From Luteimonas chenhongjianii (lineage in GTDB: Bacteria > Pseudomonadota > Gammaproteobacteria > Xanthomonadales > Xanthomonadaceae): a stretch of DNA of 64,000 nt. The translations under genes were made by a program, and so were the position numbers. This document shows positions 36,465 to 45,134 of the stretch, one piece after another (within the stretch, counting starts at the first letter, position 1; the number at the start of each line of letters is the position of its first letter). Where the stretch lies: contig NZ_CP023406.1 of NCBI RefSeq assembly GCF_002327105.1, positions 2,294,001 to 2,358,000 on the forward strand. The letters run 5' to 3'. Under the pieces are notes generated by a model. It did not search any database. It saw only the letters and a program-made list of their open reading frames with translations, and was not told the DNA's origin.

Positions 36465-36857
36465 GTGCCCGGTTATTCCCCACGTGTCGTAACCGTCGAA
36501 GTCGGTGGCCCTGCCGACCGGCGTCGCGTACTCGGCGATCTGCAGCAGTGCGGGTATGCCGATGCCCACGGCCATGGTCCTGGGCCACAGCTGGCGATCC
36601 CGTCGCTGCGCTGGTCCTTGTCCAGCCGCCCCTGGCCGTCCCGTCGCCTGCCCGCGCTGGCGATGGAACAGGTGCAGGTGGCAGGCAGACGCCTATTGGG
36701 CGTCTTGACCTGCGATCCTTGTCGCCGCCCCCCGGCGGACCGCCTACCGGTCGCACAGGAGTTGCACGGATCGCGCGAAGGCATTGAGATCGACACCTCG
36801 GCGCTGCCACCCGGCCGCGCGCCGCATTCTCGCCGCGCACTCGGGCGGCTGCAGTGA
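36465..36857 (+). CDS. unrecognised small protein coupled to YkgJ gene
   Basis: A 130-residue frame that I do not recognise. It opens with a GTG at 36465 preceded by AGGAAG at proper spacing, and it ends in a GTGA overlap with the YkgJ-family gene. These two signals argue that it is translated. The translation is rich in Arg and Pro with one Cys-Asp-Pro-Cys motif (LTCDPCRRPP) in its second half, without signal or membrane segments. The codon pattern is less extreme than neighbours. It could also be a decayed or noise frame; the antisense frame is also open. Confidence 0.4.
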   Translation: MPGYSPRVVTVEVGGPADRRRVLGDLQQCGYADAHGHGPGPQLAIPSLRWSLSSRPWPSRRLPALAMEQVQVAGRRLLGVLTCDPCRRPPADRLPVAQELHGSREGIEIDTSALPPGRAPHSRRALGRLQ

Positions 36858-37159
36858 GTGGCGGTCCCAGCGACTGCAACCGCTGCGACGCAGTCTGCTG
36901 CCGCCTGACGGTGGTCCTGCAGTCCGGTGACGACGTCCCCGCGCGCTTCACCGACGTCACCGAGGCCGGGCTGTCGGTCATGGCCCGCGATGACGAAGGC
37001 TGGTGTGTGGCAATCGATGCCGGCCGCATGTGTTGTTCGATCTACGAGAGCCGTCCCGACGTCTGCCGACGTTTTGCCATGGACGGTCCCTATTGCCGCG
37101 AGATCCGCGCCGATTACCTCGACCGTGGTGGTCGTGGAATTCCGCTGGTCATGTATTGA
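36854..37159 (+). CDS. YkgJ family cysteine-cluster protein
   Basis: A 101-residue protein with the metal-binding cysteines of the CxxCxxCC family: CNRCDAVCC near the N-terminus, CCSIYESRPDVCRRF in the middle and PYCREI near the end. Members are thought to bind zinc or iron-sulfur clusters; their function is unknown. The start is the GTG at 36854, overlapping the previous stop. The next small gene follows after 13 bp with AAGGAG, so the three form a likely operon. Confidence 0.88.
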   Translation: MSGGPSDCNRCDAVCCRLTVVLQSGDDVPARFTDVTEAGLSVMARDDEGWCVAIDAGRMCCSIYESRPDVCRRFAMDGPYCREIRADYLDRGGRGIPLVMY

Positions 37160-37172
37160 AGGAGACCACGGG

Positions 37173-37451
37173 ATGACCCGTGCCAAGAACCCACCCGCCC
37201 CATCCGCGCCCCAGGCGTCCCAGCCCCCGCCTTCGCAGTCCAACACGCGCCATCTGTTCGCCGGCGGCCGCAAGCCCAACGAGCGTGGCGCGTCGATGAC
37301 CAGCGAGCGCATCGCCAGCGATCTCGCCCAGTTCCGCAAATCCGGCGGGCGGATCGAAGTGCTCGGCACCACGCGCACCCTGACCAAGGTCGACGCCCCA
37401 CCTGCGCCGCCAGCGCCGGAAGCGGCACCGCGGAAGCGCCGCTCCAGCTGA
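37173..37451 (+). CDS. conserved hypothetical protein, small and disordered
   Basis: A 92-residue protein with a proline- and serine-rich N-terminal third, a conserved-looking core RHLFAGGRKPNERG then SDLAQFRKSGGRIEVLGTTR, and a proline/alanine-rich, arginine-ending tail. I recall similar unnamed proteins in related genera, but have no function. AAGGAG precedes the ATG. It follows the YkgJ gene by 13 bp and precedes an SDR gene by 74 bp. Confidence 0.75.
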   Translation: MTRAKNPPAPSAPQASQPPPSQSNTRHLFAGGRKPNERGASMTSERIASDLAQFRKSGGRIEVLGTTRTLTKVDAPPAPPAPEAAPRKRRSS

Positions 37452-37525
37452 GCCGCGTCCGGCGTTGACCGCAGGTCGATGCCGGTATTGCCAGACTCGA
37501 TGCCGTCTTTTCCGAAGGCATCGAG

Positions 37526-38326
37526 ATGAGCCTGCTTCCTCCGATCGAACCCTGCGATCCCGCCCCGTTGCGCGACCGCGTGGTGCTGGTCACCGGCGGT
37601 GCGCAGGGCATCGGCCGCGGCATTGCCCAGGCGGTGCTGGGCGCCGGTGGGCGCCTGGTGATCGGAGACCTCGACCGCGACGCAGGCCGCGCCTGTCTGA
37701 GCGAGTGGGCCGTGGGCGAGCGTGCCCGCTTCCTGCCGCTGGATGTCGCCCGCGAGCCCTCGGTCCGCGGCTTCGTGGCCAGGGCGTTGATCGCATTCGG
37801 GCGCATCGACGGCCTCGTCAACAACGCCGGCCCCGCCTCGCCGGAGATCGCCACGCTGTCCGAGCTGCCGCTCGCCGACTGGCGGCGTTTTATCGACGGC
37901 CACCTGACGGGCACGTTCCTGTGCAGCAAGCACGCCCTGCCGGAACTTCGAAAGGCAGGCGGCGCGATCATCAACATCGCCTCGAGCCGGGTGCTGCAGT
38001 CCGAGCCGCACACCGAGGCCTACGCCGCCGCCAAGGGCGGCATCGTGGCGTTCACCCATGCGCTGGCAATCAGCGAAGGTCCGGACGTCCGCGTCAATGC
38101 GATCAGCCCGGGCTGGATCGCCACCGAAGGCTGGCGGAAACCCACCGCGCGCAGGGCGCCGAAGCTCTTGCGCCGGGACCATGCGCAGCATCCGGCAGGA
38201 CGCGTGGGCCAGCCGCCGGACATCGGCGCGCTTGCGGTCTTCCTGCTGTCGGACGCGGCCGGCTTCATCACCGGGCAGAACATCGTCGTCGATGGCGGAA
38301 TGACGCGGAAGATGCAGTACGTATGA
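37526..38326 (+). CDS. short-chain dehydrogenase/reductase
   Basis: A 266-residue SDR. The cofactor motif TGGAQGIG, NNAG, the catalytic ASS serine and YAAAKGG are all in place, and the C-terminal FITGQNIVVDGGMTRKM is typical of the FabG/glucose dehydrogenase type. After YAAAK the segment EGPDVRVNAISPGW is standard. The substrate is not known. GAAGG sits upstream of the ATG. It stands at the end of the YkgJ cluster, possibly with its own promoter in the 74-bp gap. Confidence 0.92.
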   Translation: MSLLPPIEPCDPAPLRDRVVLVTGGAQGIGRGIAQAVLGAGGRLVIGDLDRDAGRACLSEWAVGERARFLPLDVAREPSVRGFVARALIAFGRIDGLVNNAGPASPEIATLSELPLADWRRFIDGHLTGTFLCSKHALPELRKAGGAIINIASSRVLQSEPHTEAYAAAKGGIVAFTHALAISEGPDVRVNAISPGWIATEGWRKPTARRAPKLLRRDHAQHPAGRVGQPPDIGALAVFLLSDAAGFITGQNIVVDGGMTRKMQYV

Positions 38327-38450
38327 CGTGGGCGCGGAGCCCTCGCTTTCGATCCCCTGGCTGAACCACAGCCGCGACCGGTCGCGCATTTCACCTGCCG
38401 CAAAGAAGCGCCCTGCAAGCATCGGCCCGGTCATTTGCCCGGAGAACCCC

Positions 38451-38816
38451 ATGAAATCCATCCGCATGCTTGCCGCCATCGGTGCCCTGGCGCTGGCCGG
38501 TACCACCCTGGCCCACGCGCAGAATTACGGACCCGAGGATGAAGGCCGCCGTTTCAACGACGGCAGCCGCGTGGTCTGCGAAGACGTGGAGGTGCGGCGC
38601 AGCACCTCGGATCCCAATCGCGTGGGCGGTACCGCGGCCGGCGCCGTGATCGGCGGCCTGGTCGGTAACCAGATCGGCAGCGGCAACGGTCGCAAGCTCG
38701 CAACCGTGGGCGGCGCTGTCGCCGGTGGCGCGATCGGCCGCAACGTCCAGGGCAACCGTCAGGAGGCCAGCGGCGACCGTGTCATCGAGACCCGTTGTCA
38801 GCGCGTCCAGCGCTGA
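38451..38816 (+). CDS. exported glycine-zipper 2TM protein
   Basis: A 121-residue envelope protein. A signal peptide ends AHA|QN (residue 23). A short conserved part with EDVEVRRSTSDPNRVG precedes the glycine-zipper GTAAGAVIGGLVGNQIGSGNG and VGGAVAGGAIGRNVQ, and a cysteine-containing C-terminal ETRCQRV. It resembles the 17-kDa surface antigen and SlyB type, but without a lipobox. GGAGA precedes the ATG. Probable role is membrane integrity, inferred from the family. A strong terminator follows 24 bp after the stop. Confidence 0.9.
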   Translation: MKSIRMLAAIGALALAGTTLAHAQNYGPEDEGRRFNDGSRVVCEDVEVRRSTSDPNRVGGTAAGAVIGGLVGNQIGSGNGRKLATVGGAVAGGAIGRNVQGNRQEASGDRVIETRCQRVQR

Positions 38817-38839
38817 CCGCTGCACTCCAAGCGACACCG

Positions 38840-38866
38840 ACGGGCCGGCCTTGCGCCGGCCCGTTT
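38840..38866 (+). terminator. terminator of the glycine-zipper gene
   Basis: The stem ACGGGCCGGC with its complement and a CTTGC loop ends in a short T-run (TTT). It lies 24 bp after the stop and before the convergent DUF2058 gene, ending 20 bp from that stop. Confidence 0.8.
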
Positions 38867-38885
38867 GCGCCGGCAAGCCGCAGGA

Positions 38886-39422
38886 CTACCAGACGAGGTC
38901 GTCGGGCACCGCGAATCTGGGATCCTCGTAGTCATCGGTGCCGGGAGGGGCAGCCGGAGAGCCGCCATGATCGACGACGATGGACCCGGGATCGCGTTCG
39001 CGCACCCGTTGCGCCAGCGCCCGCGGCAACAGCACGTGGCCCGCGTCGAGACGGGCGATGACCAGCATCCCGCTCCCCAGTTCGCGCGCCTGCGCATCGT
39101 CCACCAGCAGCGTCCGGATTGCCCCGTCCGCTTCGAACCGGTACGCGCGCTCGCCACGTGCTGCAATCTGGCCGTCCGCGATCAACTGGCGCGCCTGCAC
39201 GCGCAGTTCGCGCTGACGCGCTTCGGCATTGCGTGACTGCGCAAGCTCCCGATCGCGCTCCGCCTTTTCCTGGCGGGCGCGTTCGGCGTCCCGTTGCGAC
39301 TCGGTGGGCTTGGCCGGTTGCTTCCCATGCCGGGCGCGGGTCTGCTCGCGCGCCACTTCCGCCAGCTTGCCCTTCTTGACCAGGCCTGCTTTCAACAGCT
39401 GTTCCTGCAGCGGATTGCGCAT
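38886..39422 (-). CDS. DUF2058 family protein (YaiL-like)
   Basis: A 178-residue nucleic-acid-associated type protein. The family N-terminus RNPLQEQLLKAGLVKKGK is plain, followed by a long charged, probably coiled-coil, helix (about 40-95) rich in Arg/Glu, and a C-terminal domain with AYRFEADGAIRTLLVDD. Family members such as E. coli YaiL are predicted nucleoproteins of unknown function. The ATG at 39422 has GGAAGAGA upstream. It is convergent with the glycine-zipper gene and divergent from the nitroreductase gene. Confidence 0.9.
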   Translation of the reverse strand: MRNPLQEQLLKAGLVKKGKLAEVAREQTRARHGKQPAKPTESQRDAERARQEKAERDRELAQSRNAEARQRELRVQARQLIADGQIAARGERAYRFEADGAIRTLLVDDAQARELGSGMLVIARLDAGHVLLPRALAQRVRERDPGSIVVDHGGSPAAPPGTDDYEDPRFAVPDDLVW

Positions 39423-39684
39423 GCATGTCTCTTCCACGGTGTCCGGGGTCGATGATACCGGCTGGGACCCGCGTGCCTCGGGTGCAGGCTGAACATCCGC
39501 CGCGAGGGCTCGGCTCCTGCCACCGCTCGGAAGTCCGAGGTGACCTGGGCGGAGCCTGGATACGACCATGTCGATTAACGCAACGATGCTTCCTGATCTA
39601 CAAGGTCGTTCTATTTTCGTGCGTGGTTCACCATGCGGATCTGTCGCCGCCTGGCGCCATTCCCTTCCGCACCGAGACGTCCCC

Positions 39685-40284
39685 ATGTCCAATGCCTTCC
39701 TCGACGCTGCGACACGCCGCCGCACCCAGTACAGCCTGGCATCGGAGCTGCCGATTCCGCAGGCCGATGTCACCGCCCTGATCAAGGAGGCCGTGCGCCA
39801 GAGCCCCTCGTCGTTCAATTCCCAGAGCTCGCGTGCGCTGATCCTGTTCGGTGCCGAGAGCCGCAAGTTCTGGGACCTGGTCAAGGACGCTCTCCGTCCG
39901 CTCGTGCCGGCGGATGGATTCGGCGCGACGGAGGCGAAGATCGACAGCTTCGCGGCCGGCGCCGGCACAGTGCTGTTCTACGAGGACAGCGCGCCGATCC
40001 GCGCCCTGCAGGAGCAGTTCCCGCTCTATGCCGACAACTTCCCGGTGTGGTCCGAACATTCCACCGGCATCGCCCAGTACGCGGTATGGACGGCGCTGGC
40101 CGAGGCGGGAATCGGCGCGAGCCTGCAGCACTACAACCCGCTCGTCGATGCCGCCGCCGCCGCGGAGTGGGACATCCCGTCGAGCTGGACGCTGCGGGCG
40201 CAGATGCCCTTCGGCGCGCATGCCGGGCCGATCGGCGAGAAGACCTTCATCGACGACGCGCTCCGGTTCCGCGTACACGGCTGA
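39685..40284 (+). CDS. nitroreductase family protein
   Basis: A 199-residue FMN-dependent NAD(P)H oxidoreductase of the YdgI/HBN1-type branch. FMN-binding elements are SPSSFNSQSSRALILFG and the later GIGASLQHYNPLVD with FPVWSEHSTG between. Family members reduce quinones, nitro compounds or bile acids; the substrate is open. The ATG at 39685 is the best family start, with a weak GAGA upstream. The 262-bp upstream spacer is comparatively A+T-rich, which would suit a promoter, but I found no clear operator. Confidence 0.88.
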   Translation: MSNAFLDAATRRRTQYSLASELPIPQADVTALIKEAVRQSPSSFNSQSSRALILFGAESRKFWDLVKDALRPLVPADGFGATEAKIDSFAAGAGTVLFYEDSAPIRALQEQFPLYADNFPVWSEHSTGIAQYAVWTALAEAGIGASLQHYNPLVDAAAAAEWDIPSSWTLRAQMPFGAHAGPIGEKTFIDDALRFRVHG

Positions 40285-40355
40285 TCGCATCGGGCTTCGG
40301 GCGCCGTCGGGGTCGTGCGTAGAATCGCAGGCTCTTTATCCGTTCGAGGTGCCCC

Positions 40356-42176
40356 ATGCGCGTAGTCCGCCGTCCCGTCCCGCTTGCGCTCGCCCTGGCC
40401 TGCGCGAGCCTGCTCGGCGCGTGCGCCTCCCCGTCCGGTACTGCGCCGATGCAGGCGGTACAGGCACCGGTGGCGCACGGCGACAGCGCGGCGGCGCAGT
40501 TCTTCGCACGCTTCACCGACGAGTGGATGCGCCGGCAGCCGTCGGCATCCACTGCCAGCCGCTACTTCGACGATGCCGAACAGGCGCGCATGGATCGCGA
40601 GCTCACGCCGCAGACCGAGGCCTATCGCGCCGAGACGCTCGCCCTTGCCCGACGCGGGCTCGCCGAGCTGGCGACGCTGGACCGGTCCACCATGACCGAC
40701 ACCGATCGCGTCTCGGCCGAACTGATGGACTGGCAGCTGCGTCAGATCATCGAAGGCGACCGGTTCGACGATTTCAGTTTTCCCCTGCAGCAGTTCGGCG
40801 GCGCGAACGTCTCGCTGCCCAACCTGATGACCGTCGTGCATCCGGTGCGCAGCGCCGCCGATGCCGACAGCTATCTCGCCCGGCTCGCGCAGTTCGAGAC
40901 GCGCATGGACGAGGCCACTGCGCGCGCATCGGCACTGGCCGCGCGGGGCGTCCTGCCGCCGCGCTTCATCGTCGAGGCCACGATCGCGCAGATGCGCCGT
41001 TTCATCAGCGATGCGCCGGCGCGCAATCCGCTGGTGGCGACGCTCGATACCCGCCTGCAGGCGGTCGAGGCGATCGACAGCAAGGCCCGGGCTGCGATCC
41101 TGGCCGAGGCCACGCGGCTGGTCGAGACCGGCGTCTACCCGGCCTGGTCGCGCGCGATCGCGGAACTGGAAGCCCAGCTGCCACGGACCACGGCCGACGC
41201 CGGCCTGTGGCGCCTGCCGGGCGGCGACGAGGCCTACGCCTATCAGCTGCGCCGTTTCACTTCGACCTCGCTCGGCGCCGAGGAGATCCATGCCATCGGC
41301 CTGCGCGAAGTCGCTCGCATCGAAGCGGAGATGGACAGCATCCTGCGTGGACTGGGGCGCACCGATGGCAGCGTCGAAGCGCGCGTGCGCCAGCTGCGCC
41401 AGGATCTCGCGTACTCCAACGACGAGGCCGGTCGCGCCGCGATCATGGCCGACATCGACACGATGATGCGCGACGCCGAACGGCGCAGCGATGCGCTGTT
41501 CGACATCCGCCCGCGTTCGCAGGTGATCGCCCAGCCCTACCCCGAGTACCGCTGGGAGAGTGCTGCCGCCAGCTACACGGCGCCGCCGCTCGACGGCTCG
41601 CGGCCTGGCGTCTACCAGATGCCCCTGCGGCAGGACCGGCTGACCAACTTCGGCCTGCGCACGCTCGTCTATCACGAGACCGTGCCGGGGCATCACTTCC
41701 AGGTCGCGTTGTCGGTCGAGAACGCCGCGCTGCCGAAGTTCCGCCAGGTGCGCGCACTGGGCGGCATCTCAGCCTTCAGCGAAGGCTGGGCGCTCTACGC
41801 CGAACGCGTGGCGGCCGAGGAAGGCTGGTACGAGGGCGATCCTGAAGGTCGTCTGGGTCAGCTCGACGCCGAGCTGTTCCGCGCCCGCCGCCTGGTGGTC
41901 GACACCGGCCTGCATGCGATGCGTTGGACCCGCGAGCAGGCGATCGACTACGGCATTCCGGCCTCGGAAGTGGAGCGTTACGTGGTCATGCCCGGCCAGG
42001 CCACGTCCTACATGATCGGCCAGCTCGAGATCATCCGCCTGCGCGACAAGGCCCGCGATGCGCTCGGCGACCGTTTCGACCCTCGCGCCTTCCATAACCG
42101 CGTGCTGCTGACCGGCGTGGTGCCACTGGAACTGCTGGAGCGGGAGGTCGACGCGTTCATTGCCGCGGCCGCGTGA
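40356..42176 (+). CDS. DUF885 family lipoprotein (M1-like metallopeptidase)
   Basis: A 606-residue predicted lipoprotein (lipobox LGAC, Cys23). DUF885 proteins are zinc peptidase-like; the presumptive metal site is VYHETVPGHHFQVAL near residue 440, followed by the downstream glutamate in FSEGWALYAERV. The N-terminal region (30-280) is helical. Family members in Xanthomonadales are annotated as X-Pro or aminopeptidase-like without much proof. GAGGTG precedes the ATG. It lies next to an AbgT remnant and opposite an M13 peptidase, so this is a peptide-degrading neighbourhood. Confidence 0.9.
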   Translation: MRVVRRPVPLALALACASLLGACASPSGTAPMQAVQAPVAHGDSAAAQFFARFTDEWMRRQPSASTASRYFDDAEQARMDRELTPQTEAYRAETLALARRGLAELATLDRSTMTDTDRVSAELMDWQLRQIIEGDRFDDFSFPLQQFGGANVSLPNLMTVVHPVRSAADADSYLARLAQFETRMDEATARASALAARGVLPPRFIVEATIAQMRRFISDAPARNPLVATLDTRLQAVEAIDSKARAAILAEATRLVETGVYPAWSRAIAELEAQLPRTTADAGLWRLPGGDEAYAYQLRRFTSTSLGAEEIHAIGLREVARIEAEMDSILRGLGRTDGSVEARVRQLRQDLAYSNDEAGRAAIMADIDTMMRDAERRSDALFDIRPRSQVIAQPYPEYRWESAAASYTAPPLDGSRPGVYQMPLRQDRLTNFGLRTLVYHETVPGHHFQVALSVENAALPKFRQVRALGGISAFSEGWALYAERVAAEEGWYEGDPEGRLGQLDAELFRARRLVVDTGLHAMRWTREQAIDYGIPASEVERYVVMPGQATSYMIGQLEIIRLRDKARDALGDRFDPRAFHNRVLLTGVVPLELLEREVDAFIAAAA

Positions 42177-42206
42177 CAGGCCGCCGGTCCCGGCACCTCG
42201 CCGGTG

Positions 42207-42236
42207 CCGCGATCGCGCAGCTCGGCGCGATCGCGG
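42207..42236. repeat. perfect 12-bp inverted repeat after DUF885 gene
   Basis: The arms CCGCGATCGCGC and GCGCGATCGCGG are perfect, with a six-base AGCTCG loop, and begin 30 bp after the DUF885 stop. There is no T-run, so it may be a terminator of weak type or a structural repeat; each arm contains a self-palindromic CGATCG. Confidence 0.6.
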
Positions 42237-42425
42237 CAGGGATCCCGGCAGGCCTCCGATCCGACGGCGGACGCGCTGCCGGCGACGGAGATCGACCGCA
42301 TCCGGCAGACGTTCTCCCCCCCGATGCCGGCACCTGAGGCCGGGACAGGAAGCGAGGCCGATCCATGGCGGATATCGCGCCAGGTCGGGGCCGGGCGGTA
42401 CACATCGGCGGCGGACGCGGGAGAC

Positions 42426-42715
42426 TTCGCGCCGATGCTGATGCTGGTCGGCTACAGCCTCGAGGTCATCCAGTCGGCCTACCGCATCGGTGATTCGTTG
42501 ACCAAACTGATCACGCCGATGATGAGTTACTTCGGCCTGATCCTGGCATTCGCCGCGCGTTATCAAGGCGATATCGGCGTGGGCACGCTGATCGCGATGA
42601 TGCTGCCCTATACGGTGGTGTTCTTCATCGGCTGGACGATGCTGTTCTTCGTCTGGTGTTCGGCCTGGGGCTGCCGGTGGGACCGGGCGCGCCCACGTAC
42701 GACCCCGCGGGCTGA
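42426..42715 (+). pseudogene. AbgT transporter C-terminal remnant
   Basis: About 96 residues match the end of AbgT-type aminobenzoyl-glutamate transporters: FAPMLMLVGYSLEVIQSAYR, IGDSLTKLITPMMSYFGL, GIGTLIA-like IGVGTLIAMMLPYTVVFFIG. No initiating N-terminal part is seen upstream, so only the last fifth of a 500-residue protein survives. A single G is missing near 42655 (TCTGGTG for TCTGGGTG), after which the proper tail VFGLGLPVGPGAPTYDPAG appears in the next frame and ends at 42715. AbgT genes import dipeptide-like folate breakdown products, fitting the peptidase neighbours. Confidence 0.85.
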
Positions 42716-42797
42716 TCGCGCGCGCTGCCTGCGGTCCGGTCACCATGATCGCCTCGCCCGGCGCCTGGGCCCGTACACCCGCTGTGACGTGAAAAGA

Positions 42798-42824
42798 AAA
42801 AGGCCGGGGCATGCCCGGCCTTTT
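42798..42824 (-). terminator. terminator of the M13 peptidase gene (bidirectional)
   Basis: AAAAGGCCGGG and CCCGGCCTTTT form an 11-bp stem with a five-base loop. T-runs exist on both strands, and it lies 17 bp beyond the M13 peptidase stop. Confidence 0.88.
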
Positions 42825-42841
42825 CCATCCAGCGCCCCGGA

Positions 42842-44974
42842 TCACCAGATCCTGACGCGGTCCTCCGGGGCGATCCACAGCGCGTCCTGCGCGGTGACGT
42901 TGAACGCGTCATACCAGGCATCGACATTGCGCAGCGGCGCGAACGCGCGGATATGTCCGGGCGAATGCGTGCCGTTGACCAGCTGCTGGCGCAGCGCATC
43001 GTCGCGCCACAGCGTGCGCCAGACCTGCGCCCAGCCCATGAACAGACGCTGCTCGCCGCTGAAGCCGTCGATCACCGGCGCAGGCTTGCCGTCGAGCGAG
43101 CGGCGGTAAGCCTCGAGCGCGATCGTGATGCCGCCGAGATCGCCGATGTTCTCGCCCATCGCGACCTTGCCGTTGATGTGCATGCCCGGCAGCTGCGGGA
43201 ACGCGTAGGCCTCGTACTGGGCGCCCAGCTTGGCCGCCTGCGCCTCGAACTTCGCCGCGTCGTCGGCCGTCCACCAGTCGCGCAGCACGCCCTCACCGTC
43301 GGACTTGCGACCCTGGTCGTCGAAGCCGTGGATGATCTCGTGGCCGATCACGCCGCCGATGGCGCCGTAGTTCACCGCCGGATCGGCATCGGGATCGAAG
43401 AACGGCGGCTGCAGGATCGCGGCCGGGAACACGATCTCGTTCTTGACCGAGTTGTAGTAGGCGTTGACGGTCTGCGGGGTCATGCCCCACTCGGCCTTGT
43501 CGACCTGCTTGCCGATGCGGTTGCGGCGGTAATCCCACTCGAAGGCCATCGAACGCGCGGCGTTGCCGAACACGTCGCCGCGGGCAATCTGCAGGCCGCT
43601 GTAGTCGCGCCAGGTGTCGGGATGACCGATCTTCAGCCCGAAGCCTTCGAGCTTCTTGCGCGCCTCGGCCTTGGTCTCGGCGCCCATCCAGTCGAGCTGG
43701 TCGAGACGCGCGCCCATCGCGACCTTCACGTTGGCGACGAGCTCGTCCATCTTGGCCTTCGCATCGGCCGGGAAGTAGAGCTGCACGTAGTCGCGGCCGA
43801 TCGCCTCGCCCATCGTGTTCTCCGCGAACGACACGCCCCGCTTCCAGCGCTCCTGCTGCTCGGGCTGGCCCGACAGGAACTTGTTGCGGAACTCGAAGTG
43901 CGCATCGGCGAAGGCCTTCGACAGCAGCGGCGCCGCGGCGTCGGTGGTGCTGAAGGCCTGCCAGGCCTGCAGCGTGGCGACATCGGTGTCGGCGAAGATC
44001 GCGGCGATCTTCGGGATCGCGGTGTCCTGGCGCAGGACCGCGCGCGGCGCCTGGGTCACGCCTGCAGCCTTGAAATACGCGTCCCAGTCGAAGCCCGGCG
44101 CGGTGGTCGCGAATGCCGACAGCTCGACCGGGTTGTAGGTCTTGTTGCGGTCACGGCTTTCGGCGCGGGTCCAGTGCGCGTCGGCAATGCGGGTTTCCAT
44201 CGCCAGGATGGCTTCCGCGTTCTGCTGCGGGTTGTCCCAGCCGGCGAGCTCCAGCATCTGCGCGATATAGGCCTGGTAGCGCTCGCGCTGCGGCGCGAAA
44301 TTCTCGCGCAGGTACATTTCGCGGTCGCCCAGTCCCAGCCCCGACTGGCTCATGTACAGCGTGTAGCGGTCCGGATCGCGCTGGTCGTCGGAGACGCCCA
44401 GGCCGAAGAAGCTGCGGCCGAAGTCGCCCTGCTGCGCGCCCATCAGTGCGGCGAGCTTGGACTTGTCGTTCGCGGCGCGGATCGCGGCGAGCTTCGGCGC
44501 GAGCGGCTTGGCGCCCAGTGCCTCGACGGCGGCCTCGTCCATGAATCCTGCGTACAGGGCCGCGACCTTGGCCTGGTCGCCATCGGTCGCCGGATTCCCG
44601 GCGGGATAGCCTTCCACCAGCTGGCGCACGCGCGCCTCCGACAGGTCACGCAGCACCAGGAAGGCGCCATAGCTCGACTTGTCAGACGGGATCTGGGTGT
44701 TCTGCGCCCAGGTGCCGCTCACGTAACGGAAGAAATCCTCGCCCGGGCGCACACCGGATTCCATGCCGGCCGTGTCGATGCCCCAGGTGCCCATGCGCTT
44801 GGCCTCGACAGTGGCTTCCGCGCTTCCGCCCGCTGCGCCTGATTCGGCCTGGAACAGGGTTTGCAGCTGGCACAGCGTGTCCAGGCAGGCGTGGTCGTGG
44901 TCTTGGGCGGCAGCGGTCGAGGCCGCCATCGTCAGTGCGAGCGCCGTGGCCGCGGACAGCAGGGTCTTCTTCAA
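42842..44974 (-). CDS. M13 family zinc metallopeptidase (neprilysin-like)
   Basis: A 710-residue secreted oligopeptidase. It has an N-terminal signal (KKTLLSAATALALT to AAAQ) and a soluble body that contains NAYYNSVKNEIVFP (substrate backbone), GHEIIHGFDDQGR (two zinc ligands) and ENIGDLGG (third ligand), ending RVRIW. Such enzymes cut short peptides in the periplasm or outside. The start is most likely a TTG at 44974: GGAGA stands at the right distance and it gives the classic signal; the long upstream frame is unconvincing. Acts in the same compartment as DUF885 and S46 peptidases. Confidence 0.9.
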   Translation of the reverse strand: MKKTLLSAATALALTMAASTAAAQDHDHACLDTLCQLQTLFQAESGAAGGSAEATVEAKRMGTWGIDTAGMESGVRPGEDFFRYVSGTWAQNTQIPSDKSSYGAFLVLRDLSEARVRQLVEGYPAGNPATDGDQAKVAALYAGFMDEAAVEALGAKPLAPKLAAIRAANDKSKLAALMGAQQGDFGRSFFGLGVSDDQRDPDRYTLYMSQSGLGLGDREMYLRENFAPQRERYQAYIAQMLELAGWDNPQQNAEAILAMETRIADAHWTRAESRDRNKTYNPVELSAFATTAPGFDWDAYFKAAGVTQAPRAVLRQDTAIPKIAAIFADTDVATLQAWQAFSTTDAAAPLLSKAFADAHFEFRNKFLSGQPEQQERWKRGVSFAENTMGEAIGRDYVQLYFPADAKAKMDELVANVKVAMGARLDQLDWMGAETKAEARKKLEGFGLKIGHPDTWRDYSGLQIARGDVFGNAARSMAFEWDYRRNRIGKQVDKAEWGMTPQTVNAYYNSVKNEIVFPAAILQPPFFDPDADPAVNYGAIGGVIGHEIIHGFDDQGRKSDGEGVLRDWWTADDAAKFEAQAAKLGAQYEAYAFPQLPGMHINGKVAMGENIGDLGGITIALEAYRRSLDGKPAPVIDGFSGEQRLFMGWAQVWRTLWRDDALRQQLVNGTHSPGHIRAFAPLRNVDAWYDAFNVTAQDALWIAPEDRVRIW

Positions 44975-45134
44975 AAGGTATCTCCAGATGGCAATTCGGG
45001 CCGGCTCACGGTTGCGCGCGTAACCGGTCCCCCAGCATACCGGGACGCGCGCACCTGCTGTCCCGGTTGCCGACCCAACCAATGGCACTCGCGCGCAGGC
45101 GCGGAGCCGCGGGGATCGAACGGACCGGGCATGC

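Noticed and set aside
36473..38506. 677-residue leftward frame through the YkgJ and SDR genes
   Set aside because: The rightward genes carry diagnostic cysteine and SDR motifs; the leftward translation is meaningless.
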